NCBI RefSeq assembly: GCF_900142515.1
Contig: NZ_FRBC01000007.1
Span: 60,935 to 124,934, forward strand
From: Pseudoselenomonas ruminantium
GTDB taxonomy: Bacteria; Bacillota; Negativicutes; Selenomonadales; Selenomonadaceae
Reading direction: 5' to 3'
DNA: 64,000 nucleotides
Shown: positions 36,416 through 45,729 of the stretch, in pieces
Numbering within the stretch: position 1 is the first letter of the stretch
Layout: each line of letters starts with the position of its first letter
Notes under the pieces: model-generated
Told to the model about the DNA's origin: nothing
What the model saw: the letters and a program-made list of their open reading frames with translations, nothing else
The model's database searches: none
Position numbers and translations under genes: made by a program

Positions 36416-37194
36416 CTTATTGTAATTTTTTTCATATAGGCATCACGGAAAACAATTGTCCGTTTTGTCCGCGGCAATGATGGAGATATTATTCTCGAAT
36501 CCTGTGTCGATGTCCCCATGCCATCTACCCAATCAAACAGGGATATCACATTATCTATTGCCTCATCAATACGATCATCATCTTCTGCTAAATCTAACAG
36601 TTCCCTCAGCCCTTCTGACAATCCACCTCCAGACAACCCCACTGGGACTCTGGATTGCATATCTGGCATCATTCCTCTTAATGCCGGGGTGTTTGGTGTA
36701 TAAAGTCCATACGATCGTAAATCCGACAAGAATTCCAACACATGCGGCTCTATAGTCTCTGAGGCTAACACAGCAGGTATACCACCTATATCTGATGATA
36801 TATTGCTATTTTCTCCACGATGATATATATCTGTTCCATTACTCCAAACTTTTTCCGTCTTAAAGTTCCATTTTGGCAAAGGATTATCTAGCGGATTCAG
36901 GAGGGAAACATTATATCTACACCTTGCATTCTCAACTAAAAAAGAAATATGCGGCGATGTCTCATATCGTTCATTGGATGTTTTATATAATCTTGGCACA
37001 CCGGGCCTGATACCACGCCTCATTAAAGATTCATCATCTACAGCACCGTAGCTGGCTGCCGAAACCACTCCCAACGCCTCTAATATATTTGTTTTGCCTA
37101 CACCGTTTGCTCCAATAAAAATATTGAGATTACTCAATTCCAACGTTACATTGCGCAATGATTTAAACAAATCTATTGAAAACTTTTCAATCAT
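36412..37194 (-). CDS. AAA ATPase, N-terminal part (Walker A), truncated by a -1 frameshift
   Basis: These 260 residues open with SIDLFKSLRNVTLELSNLN and Walker A FIGANGVGKTN near residue 30, typical of RecF/SMC-like AAA_21 ATPases in defence systems. The frame stops shortly after AYMKKITIS, without Walker B, directly behind a run of seven A. A -1 slip on that run restores the C-terminal part. A TOPRIM-like gene follows, so this is a two-gene ATPase/TOPRIM module related in outline to RloA/RloB and split OLD-like systems. It shares the AT-rich composition of the polysaccharide locus. Confidence 0.78.
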   Translation of the reverse strand: MIEKFSIDLFKSLRNVTLELSNLNIFIGANGVGKTNILEALGVVSAASYGAVDDESLMRRGIRPGVPRLYKTSNERYETSPHISFLVENARCRYNVSLLNPLDNPLPKWNFKTEKVWSNGTDIYHRGENSNISSDIGGIPAVLASETIEPHVLEFLSDLRSYGLYTPNTPALRGMMPDMQSRVPVGLSGGGLSEGLRELLDLAEDDDRIDEAIDNVISLFDWVDGMGTSTQDSRIISPSLPRTKRTIVFRDAYMKKITIS

Positions 37195-37227
37195 AACTAA
37201 GCCCTCACGAAATTTGTTATATAAAAG

Positions 37228-38217
37228 TCACTTCAGCATCCTCATCAGCCAGGCGCAGAATTGGAATTGTTCTTTGATGTCCTCTGCCACAGGCTTCAAT
37301 GGCGTATTGATGAACTGGCTCAATTCTTTTGCCTGAGCAGGTTTATCCTCGTTGAGAATCATGACATTCTCGGCACAATAGAAGGGATATTTTTTTACTT
37401 CCTCACTGGTGGTGATGAGTTTTTTGCCGAAGAACAGTGCTTCATAAGGTCGCTGGGTTATTCCGGTCTGTCCATTGGAGACCAGCTCCAGAATAGCTTT
37501 GCTCTGCTGCATATGCCGGATGTATTCCGGATAGGACATATAATCCGTGGTTTGCGCAAGCTCCGCCTTGGTATAGCGGCGGCCATGCCGTTTGCGGACC
37601 AGACGCAGATCATGGTTAAGGCCGGCTTCTCCAAAAAGTTCCCGCAAGCTGGCTAATTTGGCTAATCGGTCACCTTTTTCTTCCCCCAGGAAAAATACAT
37701 CTGTCTTCTCCTGTCTTGCCTCCATTTTATCATATTCAGCAAAATCATAGGGTGAAAAGATGTAAAAATAAGGGGAAAATTCCAAGCCATAATCAGCAGC
37801 GATTTTACGGTCACAAGTATAAAAATGAATAGGTAAATCCCGATAATGAGACGGGTCACGTTTGCTGCCCGGCTTTATGGGCGAGTCGTAGAATACGCAC
37901 AGCCGGCAATGAGGATTATGGGCCAGAATATACTCGAATACATCACGCCCACGAATTTCATCAATGATGATAACGGTATCATATTCAGCCACATGATCCC
38001 GCCAGGCACCATACCAATGGGACGGATTCAGTTTTTTTATGCCCTGCAGCCACTGGGGCGCGTGAAAGGACGCATTCATCCAGCGTTTTTCCCTTCTGGG
38101 CAAGCCCTCCTGATAAATGCGGTCAGCGGTGACAAAAGGATAGTTTGCCAGCCAAGCCTGTTTGGGCTGCACAGGCCAGCCCAACACCAATATATGGTGG
38201 TCTGCTAATTTTTCCAT
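37228..38217 (-). CDS. Putative GT-B-like glycosyltransferase of the polysaccharide locus
   Basis: The 329-residue protein starts DHHILVLGWPVQPKQAWL and has YDTVIIIDEIRGRDVFEY, a CVFYDSP strand, and a late segment GQTGITQRPYEALFFGKKLI that resembles the donor-binding region of CgeB/Spore YkvP-like GT-B enzymes. I do not recognise a specific family. Base composition returns to the backbone level here, so the AT-rich part ends between this gene and the ATPase module. It is followed 14 bases later by a GT2 gene in the same direction. Confidence 0.65.
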   Translation of the reverse strand: MEKLADHHILVLGWPVQPKQAWLANYPFVTADRIYQEGLPRREKRWMNASFHAPQWLQGIKKLNPSHWYGAWRDHVAEYDTVIIIDEIRGRDVFEYILAHNPHCRLCVFYDSPIKPGSKRDPSHYRDLPIHFYTCDRKIAADYGLEFSPYFYIFSPYDFAEYDKMEARQEKTDVFFLGEEKGDRLAKLASLRELFGEAGLNHDLRLVRKRHGRRYTKAELAQTTDYMSYPEYIRHMQQSKAILELVSNGQTGITQRPYEALFFGKKLITTSEEVKKYPFYCAENVMILNEDKPAQAKELSQFINTPLKPVAEDIKEQFQFCAWLMRMLK

Positions 38218-38231
38218 GTCGATTTCTCTCT

Positions 38232-39182
38232 TTAAAGGATTTTTATTTTCCGGCGCCGTATCATATAGCGCAGCAGCAGGCTGCGCCGCAGGTCAAGACA
38301 GTGATAAACTTTTTTCAATACCTTGCGGGAAATGCAATCATATTCCATATCATCACGAATACAATGATAATAGGCCTTGGCCCACATATGCTGTAATTTC
38401 CTGACCATGCCGGAACGTTTCAGGATTTCCTGCTTGGAGGCATATTCATGCAAGCGCCGGAGCACCTCGATTTTGTCCCGCTTTTCCCGGGCCAGATTGC
38501 GCTGGTCCCGAACAATACTGTTCGGATTGCTGTAGTAGCAATAAAAAGGTTCGTTGATGATGATGCATTTGCGGCTGAAATACAGGTAGAAAAAGGATGC
38601 ATAATCATCTTCATGATAAATGCGGGAAGGATATTCCACCTTTTTCGCCAAATCCTGCCGGTAAACCGTATTCCAGGCCACTGTCCAGGGGGATTCCTTG
38701 GCGTAGTAGCGGCAAAGATTTTCTTTCCCGGTAATTTCCTGATAAGCCGCCCCTGGGAACAGGGTTTGAGAATATTCTTCCTGATCATTAGCTTCGCAAT
38801 ACCCGCTCTTCACCATATCCGCGTCCGGATGTGCCAGAGCCTCGGCCATCAACCTGCTATACATATCCGGCTTCACCCAGTCATCACTGTCCACAAAGGC
38901 AATATAGCCGCCGACAGCGGCCTTTACCCCGGTATTCCTGGCGGCCCCTAACCCGCCATTTTCCTGATGAATGGCACGGATCTGCGGATACTTAGCCGCA
39001 TACTCATCACACATCCGTCCAGAGGAATCCTTCGCTCCATCATCCACCAGAATGATTTCAATATTTTTATAGGCCTGATTGAGCAGGGACTGCACACAAC
39101 GGTCTAAATATTTTTCCACGTTATAGACAGGAACAACTAAGGATAGCAGTTCTTGATTCTCCAATTCCATCTCTCCGTCCAT
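38232..39182 (-). CDS. GT2 family glycosyltransferase
   Basis: The 316-residue protein has the classical GT2 start SLVVPVYNVEKYLDRCVQSL, then ILVDDGAKDSSG, YIAFVDSDDWVKPDMY (metal-binding site near residue 98) and IYHEDDYASFFY. It transfers one sugar to a membrane-linked acceptor. The ATG at 39182 follows the stop of the DUF535 gene; a second ATG at 39170 is an alternative start. Confidence 0.9.
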   Translation of the reverse strand: MDGEMELENQELLSLVVPVYNVEKYLDRCVQSLLNQAYKNIEIILVDDGAKDSSGRMCDEYAAKYPQIRAIHQENGGLGAARNTGVKAAVGGYIAFVDSDDWVKPDMYSRLMAEALAHPDADMVKSGYCEANDQEEYSQTLFPGAAYQEITGKENLCRYYAKESPWTVAWNTVYRQDLAKKVEYPSRIYHEDDYASFFYLYFSRKCIIINEPFYCYYSNPNSIVRDQRNLAREKRDKIEVLRRLHEYASKQEILKRSGMVRKLQHMWAKAYYHCIRDDMEYDCISRKVLKKVYHCLDLRRSLLLRYMIRRRKIKIL

Positions 39183-39183
39183 C

Positions 39184-40086
39184 TTATTTCCGCAATTTTT
39201 TTATATTGTCCGCAATGGCGGCATCAATCTCATCCAACAGGGCATAGCGCTTGCGGTAGTTGGCCCGCTTGCGGGTGGGCACTTCTTCCATGCTTTTGCG
39301 ATATTCCGTCATAGGCAGTTCATAGAAGCGCTTGTCTTCGCAGGGCGTGCCACCGGATTCTGCCCAGAAATCACTGAAACTTGTCTTGAGCTTGCGATCC
39401 CGGCGAATGTGATTCATGGCATAATAGCCGTAATTGGTCACGGCATAAATATGCTTCAGTCCCAATGCCTTGGCTGTTTCCTGTGTGGCATGGAGGATGA
39501 AATTCTTCGTCCGGTAAGCGTGACAGCGTTTCGTGATCTGTTTGATGATATCCCGAGCGTCCTCCATATTGGGGCCCTGCATGGCACCGATCCATAAAGA
39601 CCAATCCCCACTCTTATCCGGGGCGATCCAGAACATCATCTGGTAAAGATCTCCCTTTCCGTCAGCTGAAAGGATCAGGGACAACAGCCCTTCCTTGCGC
39701 TGACCGGGATGGAAGAACAGGCGCAGCCGCAATTTTTCCCCTTCGTCAGCAGATTCCCAAAGCAGCTGTTCCCGACAGGAATAGAGGTCAACAACCTCCT
39801 GTGGCTTCAACTGCTCAATCAGATAGGTCATATGCTGTTCCACCAGCTCCGCCCGTTCAGCAAACGTAGATTTATTGTAAAAGAATGCCCGGGTAGGCTG
39901 TTCATAGACAAAAGGATATACATCGGCAATCTTCGCCAAAAGCTCATTGCTGGCAAAGAATTTTTCCAAGCGCTTCATGCGCTGGGGATGTAACAGGCAT
40001 CTTGCTCGGAATACGACATAGCGGTGATATTCCCGCGGATTTTCCAGATTATATATTTTCTTGCCGATCTCAGTATAATTCAACAT
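39184..40086 (-). CDS. DUF535 (VirK/YbjX) family protein
   Basis: The 300-residue protein matches the VirK/YbjX family, with LRLRLFFHPGQRKEGLLSL, the central MFWIAPDKSGDWSLWIGAMQ, and GLKHIYAVTNYGYYAMN near residue 220. In enteric bacteria members affect LPS and virulence, but the biochemical activity is unknown; parts resemble acyltransferase or GNAT-like folds. Here it is encoded between a GT8 and a GT2 gene, which supports a role in outer-surface glycan or lipid modification. Its first codon overlaps the upstream GT8 stop. Confidence 0.8.
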   Translation of the reverse strand: MLNYTEIGKKIYNLENPREYHRYVVFRARCLLHPQRMKRLEKFFASNELLAKIADVYPFVYEQPTRAFFYNKSTFAERAELVEQHMTYLIEQLKPQEVVDLYSCREQLLWESADEGEKLRLRLFFHPGQRKEGLLSLILSADGKGDLYQMMFWIAPDKSGDWSLWIGAMQGPNMEDARDIIKQITKRCHAYRTKNFILHATQETAKALGLKHIYAVTNYGYYAMNHIRRDRKLKTSFSDFWAESGGTPCEDKRFYELPMTEYRKSMEEVPTRKRANYRKRYALLDEIDAAIADNIKKLRK

Positions 40087-41045
40087 TACTTCTCCTCTTC
40101 ATTGCCCAAAATCCCTTGCCAAAAATCCGCAATCCGCAACCGCCATAACTGGCGGCTGATAGAACGACCCCTGCGACGTTTATCCATGCGGGGCATGACT
40201 TCATCACGGAATGCCGTTTCCCGGAAATAGCGGTAATACGCAGCATTGAAGGAGGGAATTTCCCGATATTCCCAGGGCTTGTAACCACCAGCATAATGCA
40301 GGATGGCGATATGACGGCGCGCTGCGAGCGCCTTTTGGCGAAACGACTTTTTGCGCAGGATTTTCAGGAACATATTCCAGATAGGCGGAATCACATTCCA
40401 ACGCAACGGCAGTTCCACCCATTTGCCATAAAAGACTTTGTTCAACGCATCCTGATCATGGTGCTGGTAATCTTCCTGATGGGCCAGATCCAAGACAGCC
40501 TGGCCATAACCGCACCTGCGCCAGGCTGCCACGTCCACCAGCAGCACCCCGGAATTGAAGTACGAGTCTGCAGGCCGCAGCGACAAGGTCTGTTGTTTGC
40601 GGGGCCAGTCCTTATGGGAGGCCATGATCCCATAATCAGGCACAGCCGCCAGCGGCTGTCCTGCCATATTGAAGGTCCAAAGCTCAGCAATATCCCCCAA
40701 CACCAGTAAATCGCAATCCAGATAGATGGCCTTCGTTACCTCCGGCGGCAACAGTTCTGCCATCTTCAGCCGAAAATAGGCCGTACGGCTCAGCTGCCCA
40801 CTGACAAAGAAATCGGCAAAGGGTGCATCATCCACAGGAATAAAGTATACCTCCGCATTGCGGTCTGCAAAACTTGCCTGCGCCTTTTCCTGATTGGCCG
40901 AAGCGATATTGTCAGCCAGCACAAAGAAACGCAGCTTGTTTTCCTCACTGGTATTGCACCGAATCGACATCATGGCCACAACAGCATGCTGTATGTAGTT
41001 GTCATCACTGGCAAAGACGATATTGATTTCCTGATTTTCCGCCAT
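40086..41045 (-). CDS. GT8 family glycosyltransferase
   Basis: The 319-residue protein begins INIVFASDDNYIQHAVVAMM, has the DxD in AIYLDCDLLVLGDI near residue 110, SYFNSGVLLVDVAAW, DQDALNKVFYGKW and HYAGGYKPWEY. It belongs to the LPS core galactosyl/glucosyltransferase group. It stands two bases from the adjacent WaaE-like gene and runs into the DUF535 gene, so the three form one unit. It is clearly diverged from the GT8 gene at 27.6 kb. Confidence 0.9.
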   Translation of the reverse strand: MAENQEINIVFASDDNYIQHAVVAMMSIRCNTSEENKLRFFVLADNIASANQEKAQASFADRNAEVYFIPVDDAPFADFFVSGQLSRTAYFRLKMAELLPPEVTKAIYLDCDLLVLGDIAELWTFNMAGQPLAAVPDYGIMASHKDWPRKQQTLSLRPADSYFNSGVLLVDVAAWRRCGYGQAVLDLAHQEDYQHHDQDALNKVFYGKWVELPLRWNVIPPIWNMFLKILRKKSFRQKALAARRHIAILHYAGGYKPWEYREIPSFNAAYYRYFRETAFRDEVMPRMDKRRRGRSISRQLWRLRIADFWQGILGNEEEK

Positions 41046-41047
41046 AT

Positions 41048-41806
41048 TCAGCTCCTGTCACGCAATCGATAGATGTTCTGCAGCTTCAGATACTTGGTCA
41101 AAGCATAGGCCATAGCCATAAAGGACATAACAAAGCCCAGGAACCCATCGAGGAATCCCTTTTTCAGGATATATGCTTTGACGAAAGCGCCCCCCGCATG
41201 TCCGATAATCCCCAAGCTGCTGGTTCTTTTCCCCCGCTGTGCCAGTTCCTCAGCTGCCAGCGTCGTATACCGGTTGAACTTGGTAAAATACTGCTGCCAG
41301 CTGGTGTAAGTATAATGCCGCAAAACATCCGTAAGTCTCTCCTGCGGCAGATCCGTCTGTACGCCCTCATGCACCACGCCCTGCCATTTCACCGCCGTAC
41401 GGGGAAAGAGTCTGGCAACATAATCCGGGCGATGCACACCATAATTCATCAACTGCCCGAACACGATATTTTTCCGCTCCACCTTATAGGTCTTTTGGGC
41501 ATTCTGCGCCACAATCTGCCGGATTTTCTCCCGCCCCTGCGGCGTGATTCGTTCATCTGCATCCAGGTAAAATACCCAATCCGCTGTCGTCTGTGTCAGG
41601 GCAAAGTTGCGCTGGCCCGCAAATCCCTCCTCATCCATGGGATGGCTGACAAACTTCGCGCCTTGTTTTTCAGCTAGTTCCTGCGTCCTATCTGTGCTTC
41701 CGGAATCCACCAGCACAATCTCATCGGCAAAAGCCGCACTTTCCATAGCTTCCCCTATATTGGCTTCTTCATTCCTTGTCAGAATGATCACTGCTAATTT
41801 TGACAT
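41048..41806 (-). CDS. GT2 glycosyltransferase of the WaaE/KdtX type (LPS core)
   Basis: The 252-residue protein opens LAVIILTRNEEANIGEAMES and carries EIVLVDSGSTDRTQE, WVFYLDADERIT and the late WQQYFTKFNRYTTLAAEEL, a pattern typical of WaaE (beta-1,4-glucosyltransferase to heptose I). A hydrophobic C-terminal stretch suggests membrane contact. It is the first gene of this part of the locus, after a gap from the lactate permease terminator. The exact acceptor is not proven. Confidence 0.85.
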   Translation of the reverse strand: MSKLAVIILTRNEEANIGEAMESAAFADEIVLVDSGSTDRTQELAEKQGAKFVSHPMDEEGFAGQRNFALTQTTADWVFYLDADERITPQGREKIRQIVAQNAQKTYKVERKNIVFGQLMNYGVHRPDYVARLFPRTAVKWQGVVHEGVQTDLPQERLTDVLRHYTYTSWQQYFTKFNRYTTLAAEELAQRGKRTSSLGIIGHAGGAFVKAYILKKGFLDGFLGFVMSFMAMAYALTKYLKLQNIYRLRDRS

Positions 41807-41868
41807 ATTTTTTCTATTCTCCTATGAGCCTAAAGCACTAAGTTTAATTATACTACATAACAAACAAA

Positions 41869-41893
41869 AAATCCGCACGATTCGTGCGGATTT
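41869..41893 (-). terminator. Terminator after the lactate permease gene
   Basis: AAATCCGCACGA (41869-41880) pairs with TCGTGCGGATTT (41882-41893). On the minus strand it ends in six T, partly within the stem. Confidence 0.92.
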
Positions 41894-41899
41894 CAAAAT

Positions 41900-43438
41900 T
41901 TACAGCAAGCTGCCACCAAAGTAAACCAGTGCTCCCAACAGCAGGATAAATGGCAGATAAACCTTCATCGACAGCGCCAGCAATTGGCTTTCACTGCCTT
42001 TTCCTGCCACACCGATAGCCGCTACGCCAATGGCAATACTCTGCGGAGCAATGAGCTTGCCCGCGCAGGCGCCCGTAGCATTAGCCGCCGCAATCCAAAT
42101 CTGCGTGTCCAGCGGTGCGCCAATGGCAATGGCCGCATCCATCTGCAATTTCCCCAGCAGGATGCAGGTACTGGTAGCCGAGCCCGTGATGAAGCCGCCC
42201 ACCGAGCCGATGAAGGCGGCAATAGCCGGATACATCATGCCCGTAGCCGCCACAGTATGGTCAGCAATGGTAGTGGTCATGCCACTATAGCCCATGACCT
42301 TTGCCGTGGCGATGATCGAAATGATCGTGACGAATGTCGGCCGCAAGCTGACCAGAGTCTTGCGCAGGACATCCAGCATATCACTCAGGGAGTTTTTCTG
42401 AATGAACCCGCTGACAAAGGTGGCAAAAAGAATCACCATCCCCGGCGTAGCAATCCAATGGAAGGTATAAGGCATGCCGCCTTCGCCCCGGTAAATCAGC
42501 ACCGACGTCCGCACCTGCGAAATCGAATCGTAGATGGTCGGCACTAACTTGCTGGTCAGCAACAGCAGAATGAAGATCAGGACAAAAGGCAGCCACGCCA
42601 TAAACGCCTGCCGCTGTGTCACGGTTGGAATTTCCGCCTTTTGCAATACATAGGCAGGATTATCCTGCGGGAAGAATCTCACCGTCCCGATAATGGCGCC
42701 CATCGTACAAATAGCACCGGCCACCCCCGCCAGTTCCGGCCCCAGGAAGTAGGATACTGCCAATTGAGCCAGCACATAGCTAAGCCCCGCCGCCGTACAC
42801 ACAGGCACCATGCCCCTGATGGCCTGGAATCCGCCCCCGGCGATGATCACCATCAGGAAAGGACAGAATAAACCTAACAAACTGATCTGCAACGCCACAT
42901 AAGTAGCCAGCTGTGCCGAATCCGTCCCCATGATTCCCGACAATGTCACCAGCGGAATGCCAATGGAACCATAGGCCGAAGGCACGAAATTGGCCACTAA
43001 GCACACGGCCACAGCGCTGACTGGATTTATCCCCATCCCGGCCAGCATGCTGGCCGGGATAGCCACCGCCGTACCAAAGCCAGCCATGCCCTCCAAAAAA
43101 CCACCGAAGCCAAAAGCAATCAAAAGGATGAGTACCCGATAATCACTGCTGACCGAATTCAGCATAGCCTTGATGATTTCCATGCCACCGGTATGCACAG
43201 ACAGATGATACGTATAAATCGTAGCTGTAATGATCAAGAGAATGGGCCAACAGGCCAATGCCGTCCCTTCTAAGACAGCACTACCCATGTAATCGAGAGG
43301 CATACCAAAATAAGCCACACTGGCAAACAGGGACAGGAGCAACGCCACAGGACACGCTTTCCAAGCCGCCATCTTCAGCCCTGACAAGGCAACAATCAGC
43401 CACAAGATGGGAAGGACGGCAAAAAACAACAAGGTCAC
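41900..43438 (-). CDS. lctP: L-lactate permease (LctP family)
   Basis: The protein of 512 residues has about 12-14 membrane segments and the LctP landmarks GFLEGMAGFGTAVAIPASML, SVGGFITGSATSTCILLG and ATGACAGKLIAPQSIAIG. It imports lactate (or glycolate) with protons; lactate is a common carbon source for Selenomonas-like bacteria. I start it at the GTG at 43438, because the GTG at 43447 lies inside the GAGGTGAG ribosome-binding site. It has its own terminator and stands alone among envelope genes. Confidence 0.93.
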   Translation of the reverse strand: MTLLFFAVLPILWLIVALSGLKMAAWKACPVALLLSLFASVAYFGMPLDYMGSAVLEGTALACWPILLIITATIYTYHLSVHTGGMEIIKAMLNSVSSDYRVLILLIAFGFGGFLEGMAGFGTAVAIPASMLAGMGINPVSAVAVCLVANFVPSAYGSIGIPLVTLSGIMGTDSAQLATYVALQISLLGLFCPFLMVIIAGGGFQAIRGMVPVCTAAGLSYVLAQLAVSYFLGPELAGVAGAICTMGAIIGTVRFFPQDNPAYVLQKAEIPTVTQRQAFMAWLPFVLIFILLLLTSKLVPTIYDSISQVRTSVLIYRGEGGMPYTFHWIATPGMVILFATFVSGFIQKNSLSDMLDVLRKTLVSLRPTFVTIISIIATAKVMGYSGMTTTIADHTVAATGMMYPAIAAFIGSVGGFITGSATSTCILLGKLQMDAAIAIGAPLDTQIWIAAANATGACAGKLIAPQSIAIGVAAIGVAGKGSESQLLALSMKVYLPFILLLGALVYFGGSLL

Positions 43439-43490
43439 GCGACTCACCTCTTCATCTTATTCAACTTTTTCATGCGAACTTCTATAACTG

Positions 43491-45527
43491 TTAGTTCGTC
43501 ACAGCATGAGTCAATTCCTGTTTTGGAATCAATAATTCCGGATGTTTGACCAGATAACCACTGAATTCACATAAGGCCGCTCTCTCCTCCGCAAACGCGA
43601 AGGCTTCTTCCTCCGGCAGCAGTTTGGCCGAAACCTGCAGGGACTGTTGCTTCCGGCTGCTATAGTTACCGACCACTTCCGGGGTCAGCCAGCAATAAGG
43701 CGTAACCACCCGGTCAACCGGATTGGTCAGGGACGGCAGCAACGCATGGTATTCATGACCAGCAGGTGCGATAAGTTCCAGCAGGGTAGGCAATATCTGC
43801 AGATGCCCACCAATGGTATTGCCAGCCAGCATATCCGCGGTCAGCTCCCGATGATGCATGGCAAAGGAGGTCAGCAAATATTCGCGCATGGACGGCTCCT
43901 CCCGCTCCGTCACACCATATTGATAAGGGATAAGCCCCGTGGTATGGTCACCTGTGACAATAAACAACGCATCCGGATATTGCCTGCGCATGTCTTCCAC
44001 AAATCTGCACAAGGCCTGATCCGCATACCAGATTCCCTGCATCTTGCGCCGCATGGTCTTGTCCTGCCTCAAGGCCACAGGCGCCTCTGGCATGATCCGC
44101 TCCAGATCAGCACCATATTCATCATAAGGCATGTTATAAGGCCCATGATTGGAAGTCGTATAAATGAAATGGAAGTCATAGCGCTCATCCGGCGATTGCT
44201 TGATCCGCTGTGCCACTTCTGCTAAAAACAGATGGTCATAGACGCCCAGCCAGGTGCGCGGTGCATCATCCGCACAGATATCCGGCCCCCCATGATACTC
44301 CGCAAAGCCAGTCGCCGGTACAAAATGGGTCAGACTGCCCCAATTAAGGCCTCCACCGTACCAAAAGGCGGTATGATAGCCCAATCGTTCCAATTGATAA
44401 GCCATGGAAAGGGGCGTAGTCCCGCGCCAAAAGGCCAGATTTTCGTTCAGCTCCAAATCGGCATCATAGACCCCAGCCAAAATGCTGGCCAGCGACGGTG
44501 CTGAAATCATGCCACCAGAAAGGAAGTTATCGAGCACCAGGGTATGCGGGTCCTGGCGCAGTTTCTTGCTCCCCTCCATGAGATTAAGCTTGTCATACAA
44601 CGGATCAAATGGCGCCTGCCCATGACTCTCCCCAAAGAGCAGGAAGATCTTCCGCGGCTTCGTTATCCTGGCCCCTGCAGCCCGCCGCTTGAAAGTATCC
44701 CAGGGCTGCTGCCAATCCTGTACTGGAAAAACTTTCTCCATGATGGCCTGTGCTTCTTCATCGCTGTGCTCCAGCGTATCACTGTAATGCAGATGCCAGG
44801 CCGTCTTCAATGCCACCAAGGCATCCATGGTCATCTTACCCAGGAAAGCATCCTGCTTGACATCAGCCGGTACCTCATCCCATTCCGGTTTATTCCGGTG
44901 TTCCAGCGTGCCGCCATAACGCAGCCAGTAAAAGAACACCACGGACAAGACAAAGACCAGACCATTCAATGCATATTGCAGATAGGCATTTTCCAACGAG
45001 ACATAGGGAAGCTTCGGCAGCTGACACAGAAGGTATGCGCCCCCCGCACAGACGAGACCATAAGGAATGAAGCCCGCCAATATCCAGCCGCCGCCATTCT
45101 GATTGAAAAAGATGTCCGCCAGGTTTTTCTTATCCGCATTCCTTCCCAGACGCACCGTAGCATTGTATACGTCATGGAAGTGATAATAAAACAGCATATT
45201 CCCCCAGGAAGCAAGGTATATCGCCGTTGCATACAGAAGGAACATGGCCGTACGAACCTCCCCGCCCCAGGCATGATAGGCAGGAAAAAAACAAGACGGC
45301 AGCGACACCAGCACCAGACCTGCCAAAAAGACATAGGCGTTGAGATCCATCCCCCACCAGAAACCATAGCGGAAACACCCCCAAAGCCGCCGCCAATCCC
45401 GGCGGGAAGCCGCTGGCGCAAATTTCCAGATGAATAACCCCCGGAACAACGCACAAAGCAGAGACACCCATAGCGTCAACAATAAATCACTCTGTATCCC
45501 TTCAAAAAATCTAGCAAACAATAACAT
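43491..45527 (-). CDS. LtaS/MdoB-like sulfatase-fold membrane protein
   Basis: The 678-residue protein has an N-terminal membrane part of about five segments (residues 1-200) and an extracytoplasmic alkaline-phosphatase-fold domain. The latter shows FLLFGESHGQAPFDPLY, the likely nucleophile loop GGMISAPSLASILAG, TTSNHGPYNMPYDEY and LFIVTGDHTTG, the metal-binding Asp-His. Such enzymes move phosphoglycerol or phosphoethanolamine from phospholipid to a glycan. In a diderm with LPS genes nearby, the LPS core is a more likely target than lipoteichoic acid. A paralogue lies at 49.5-51.4 kb. Confidence 0.82.
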   Translation of the reverse strand: MLLFARFFEGIQSDLLLTLWVSLLCALFRGLFIWKFAPAASRRDWRRLWGCFRYGFWWGMDLNAYVFLAGLVLVSLPSCFFPAYHAWGGEVRTAMFLLYATAIYLASWGNMLFYYHFHDVYNATVRLGRNADKKNLADIFFNQNGGGWILAGFIPYGLVCAGGAYLLCQLPKLPYVSLENAYLQYALNGLVFVLSVVFFYWLRYGGTLEHRNKPEWDEVPADVKQDAFLGKMTMDALVALKTAWHLHYSDTLEHSDEEAQAIMEKVFPVQDWQQPWDTFKRRAAGARITKPRKIFLLFGESHGQAPFDPLYDKLNLMEGSKKLRQDPHTLVLDNFLSGGMISAPSLASILAGVYDADLELNENLAFWRGTTPLSMAYQLERLGYHTAFWYGGGLNWGSLTHFVPATGFAEYHGGPDICADDAPRTWLGVYDHLFLAEVAQRIKQSPDERYDFHFIYTTSNHGPYNMPYDEYGADLERIMPEAPVALRQDKTMRRKMQGIWYADQALCRFVEDMRRQYPDALFIVTGDHTTGLIPYQYGVTEREEPSMREYLLTSFAMHHRELTADMLAGNTIGGHLQILPTLLELIAPAGHEYHALLPSLTNPVDRVVTPYCWLTPEVVGNYSSRKQQSLQVSAKLLPEEEAFAFAEERAALCEFSGYLVKHPELLIPKQELTHAVTN

Positions 45528-45644
45528 ACATCTCCCTGTCCCCTAAAAATCCAATCGTATTACAGGGTGATTATACACTAAATACCTGCCAGATTCTACT
45601 TTATTCTCACACTATCGCAAGCCAATCCTCCTGAACGGCAAAAA

Positions 45645-45710
45645 GAGCTGTGAAAAACGCTTCCCGCAGCCCCCTGAAATGGTGGCGCGTTCATACTCGT
45701 TTCACAGCTC
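45645..45710 (-). terminator. Long hairpin with T run behind gmhB
   Basis: GAGCTGTGAAA (45645-45655) pairs with its complement at 45700-45710, and the 44-base loop contains further GC-rich pairing. On the minus strand five T follow. It most likely ends the heptose operon; the large loop would also suit a small RNA 3' end. Confidence 0.6.
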
Positions 45711-45729
45711 CAGAAAAATTTCCCCTTAT

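Noticed and set aside
45645..45710. Calling the hairpin behind gmhB a small RNA gene
   Set aside because: Its stem and T run are adequately explained by termination, and no promoter for a separate RNA was found.
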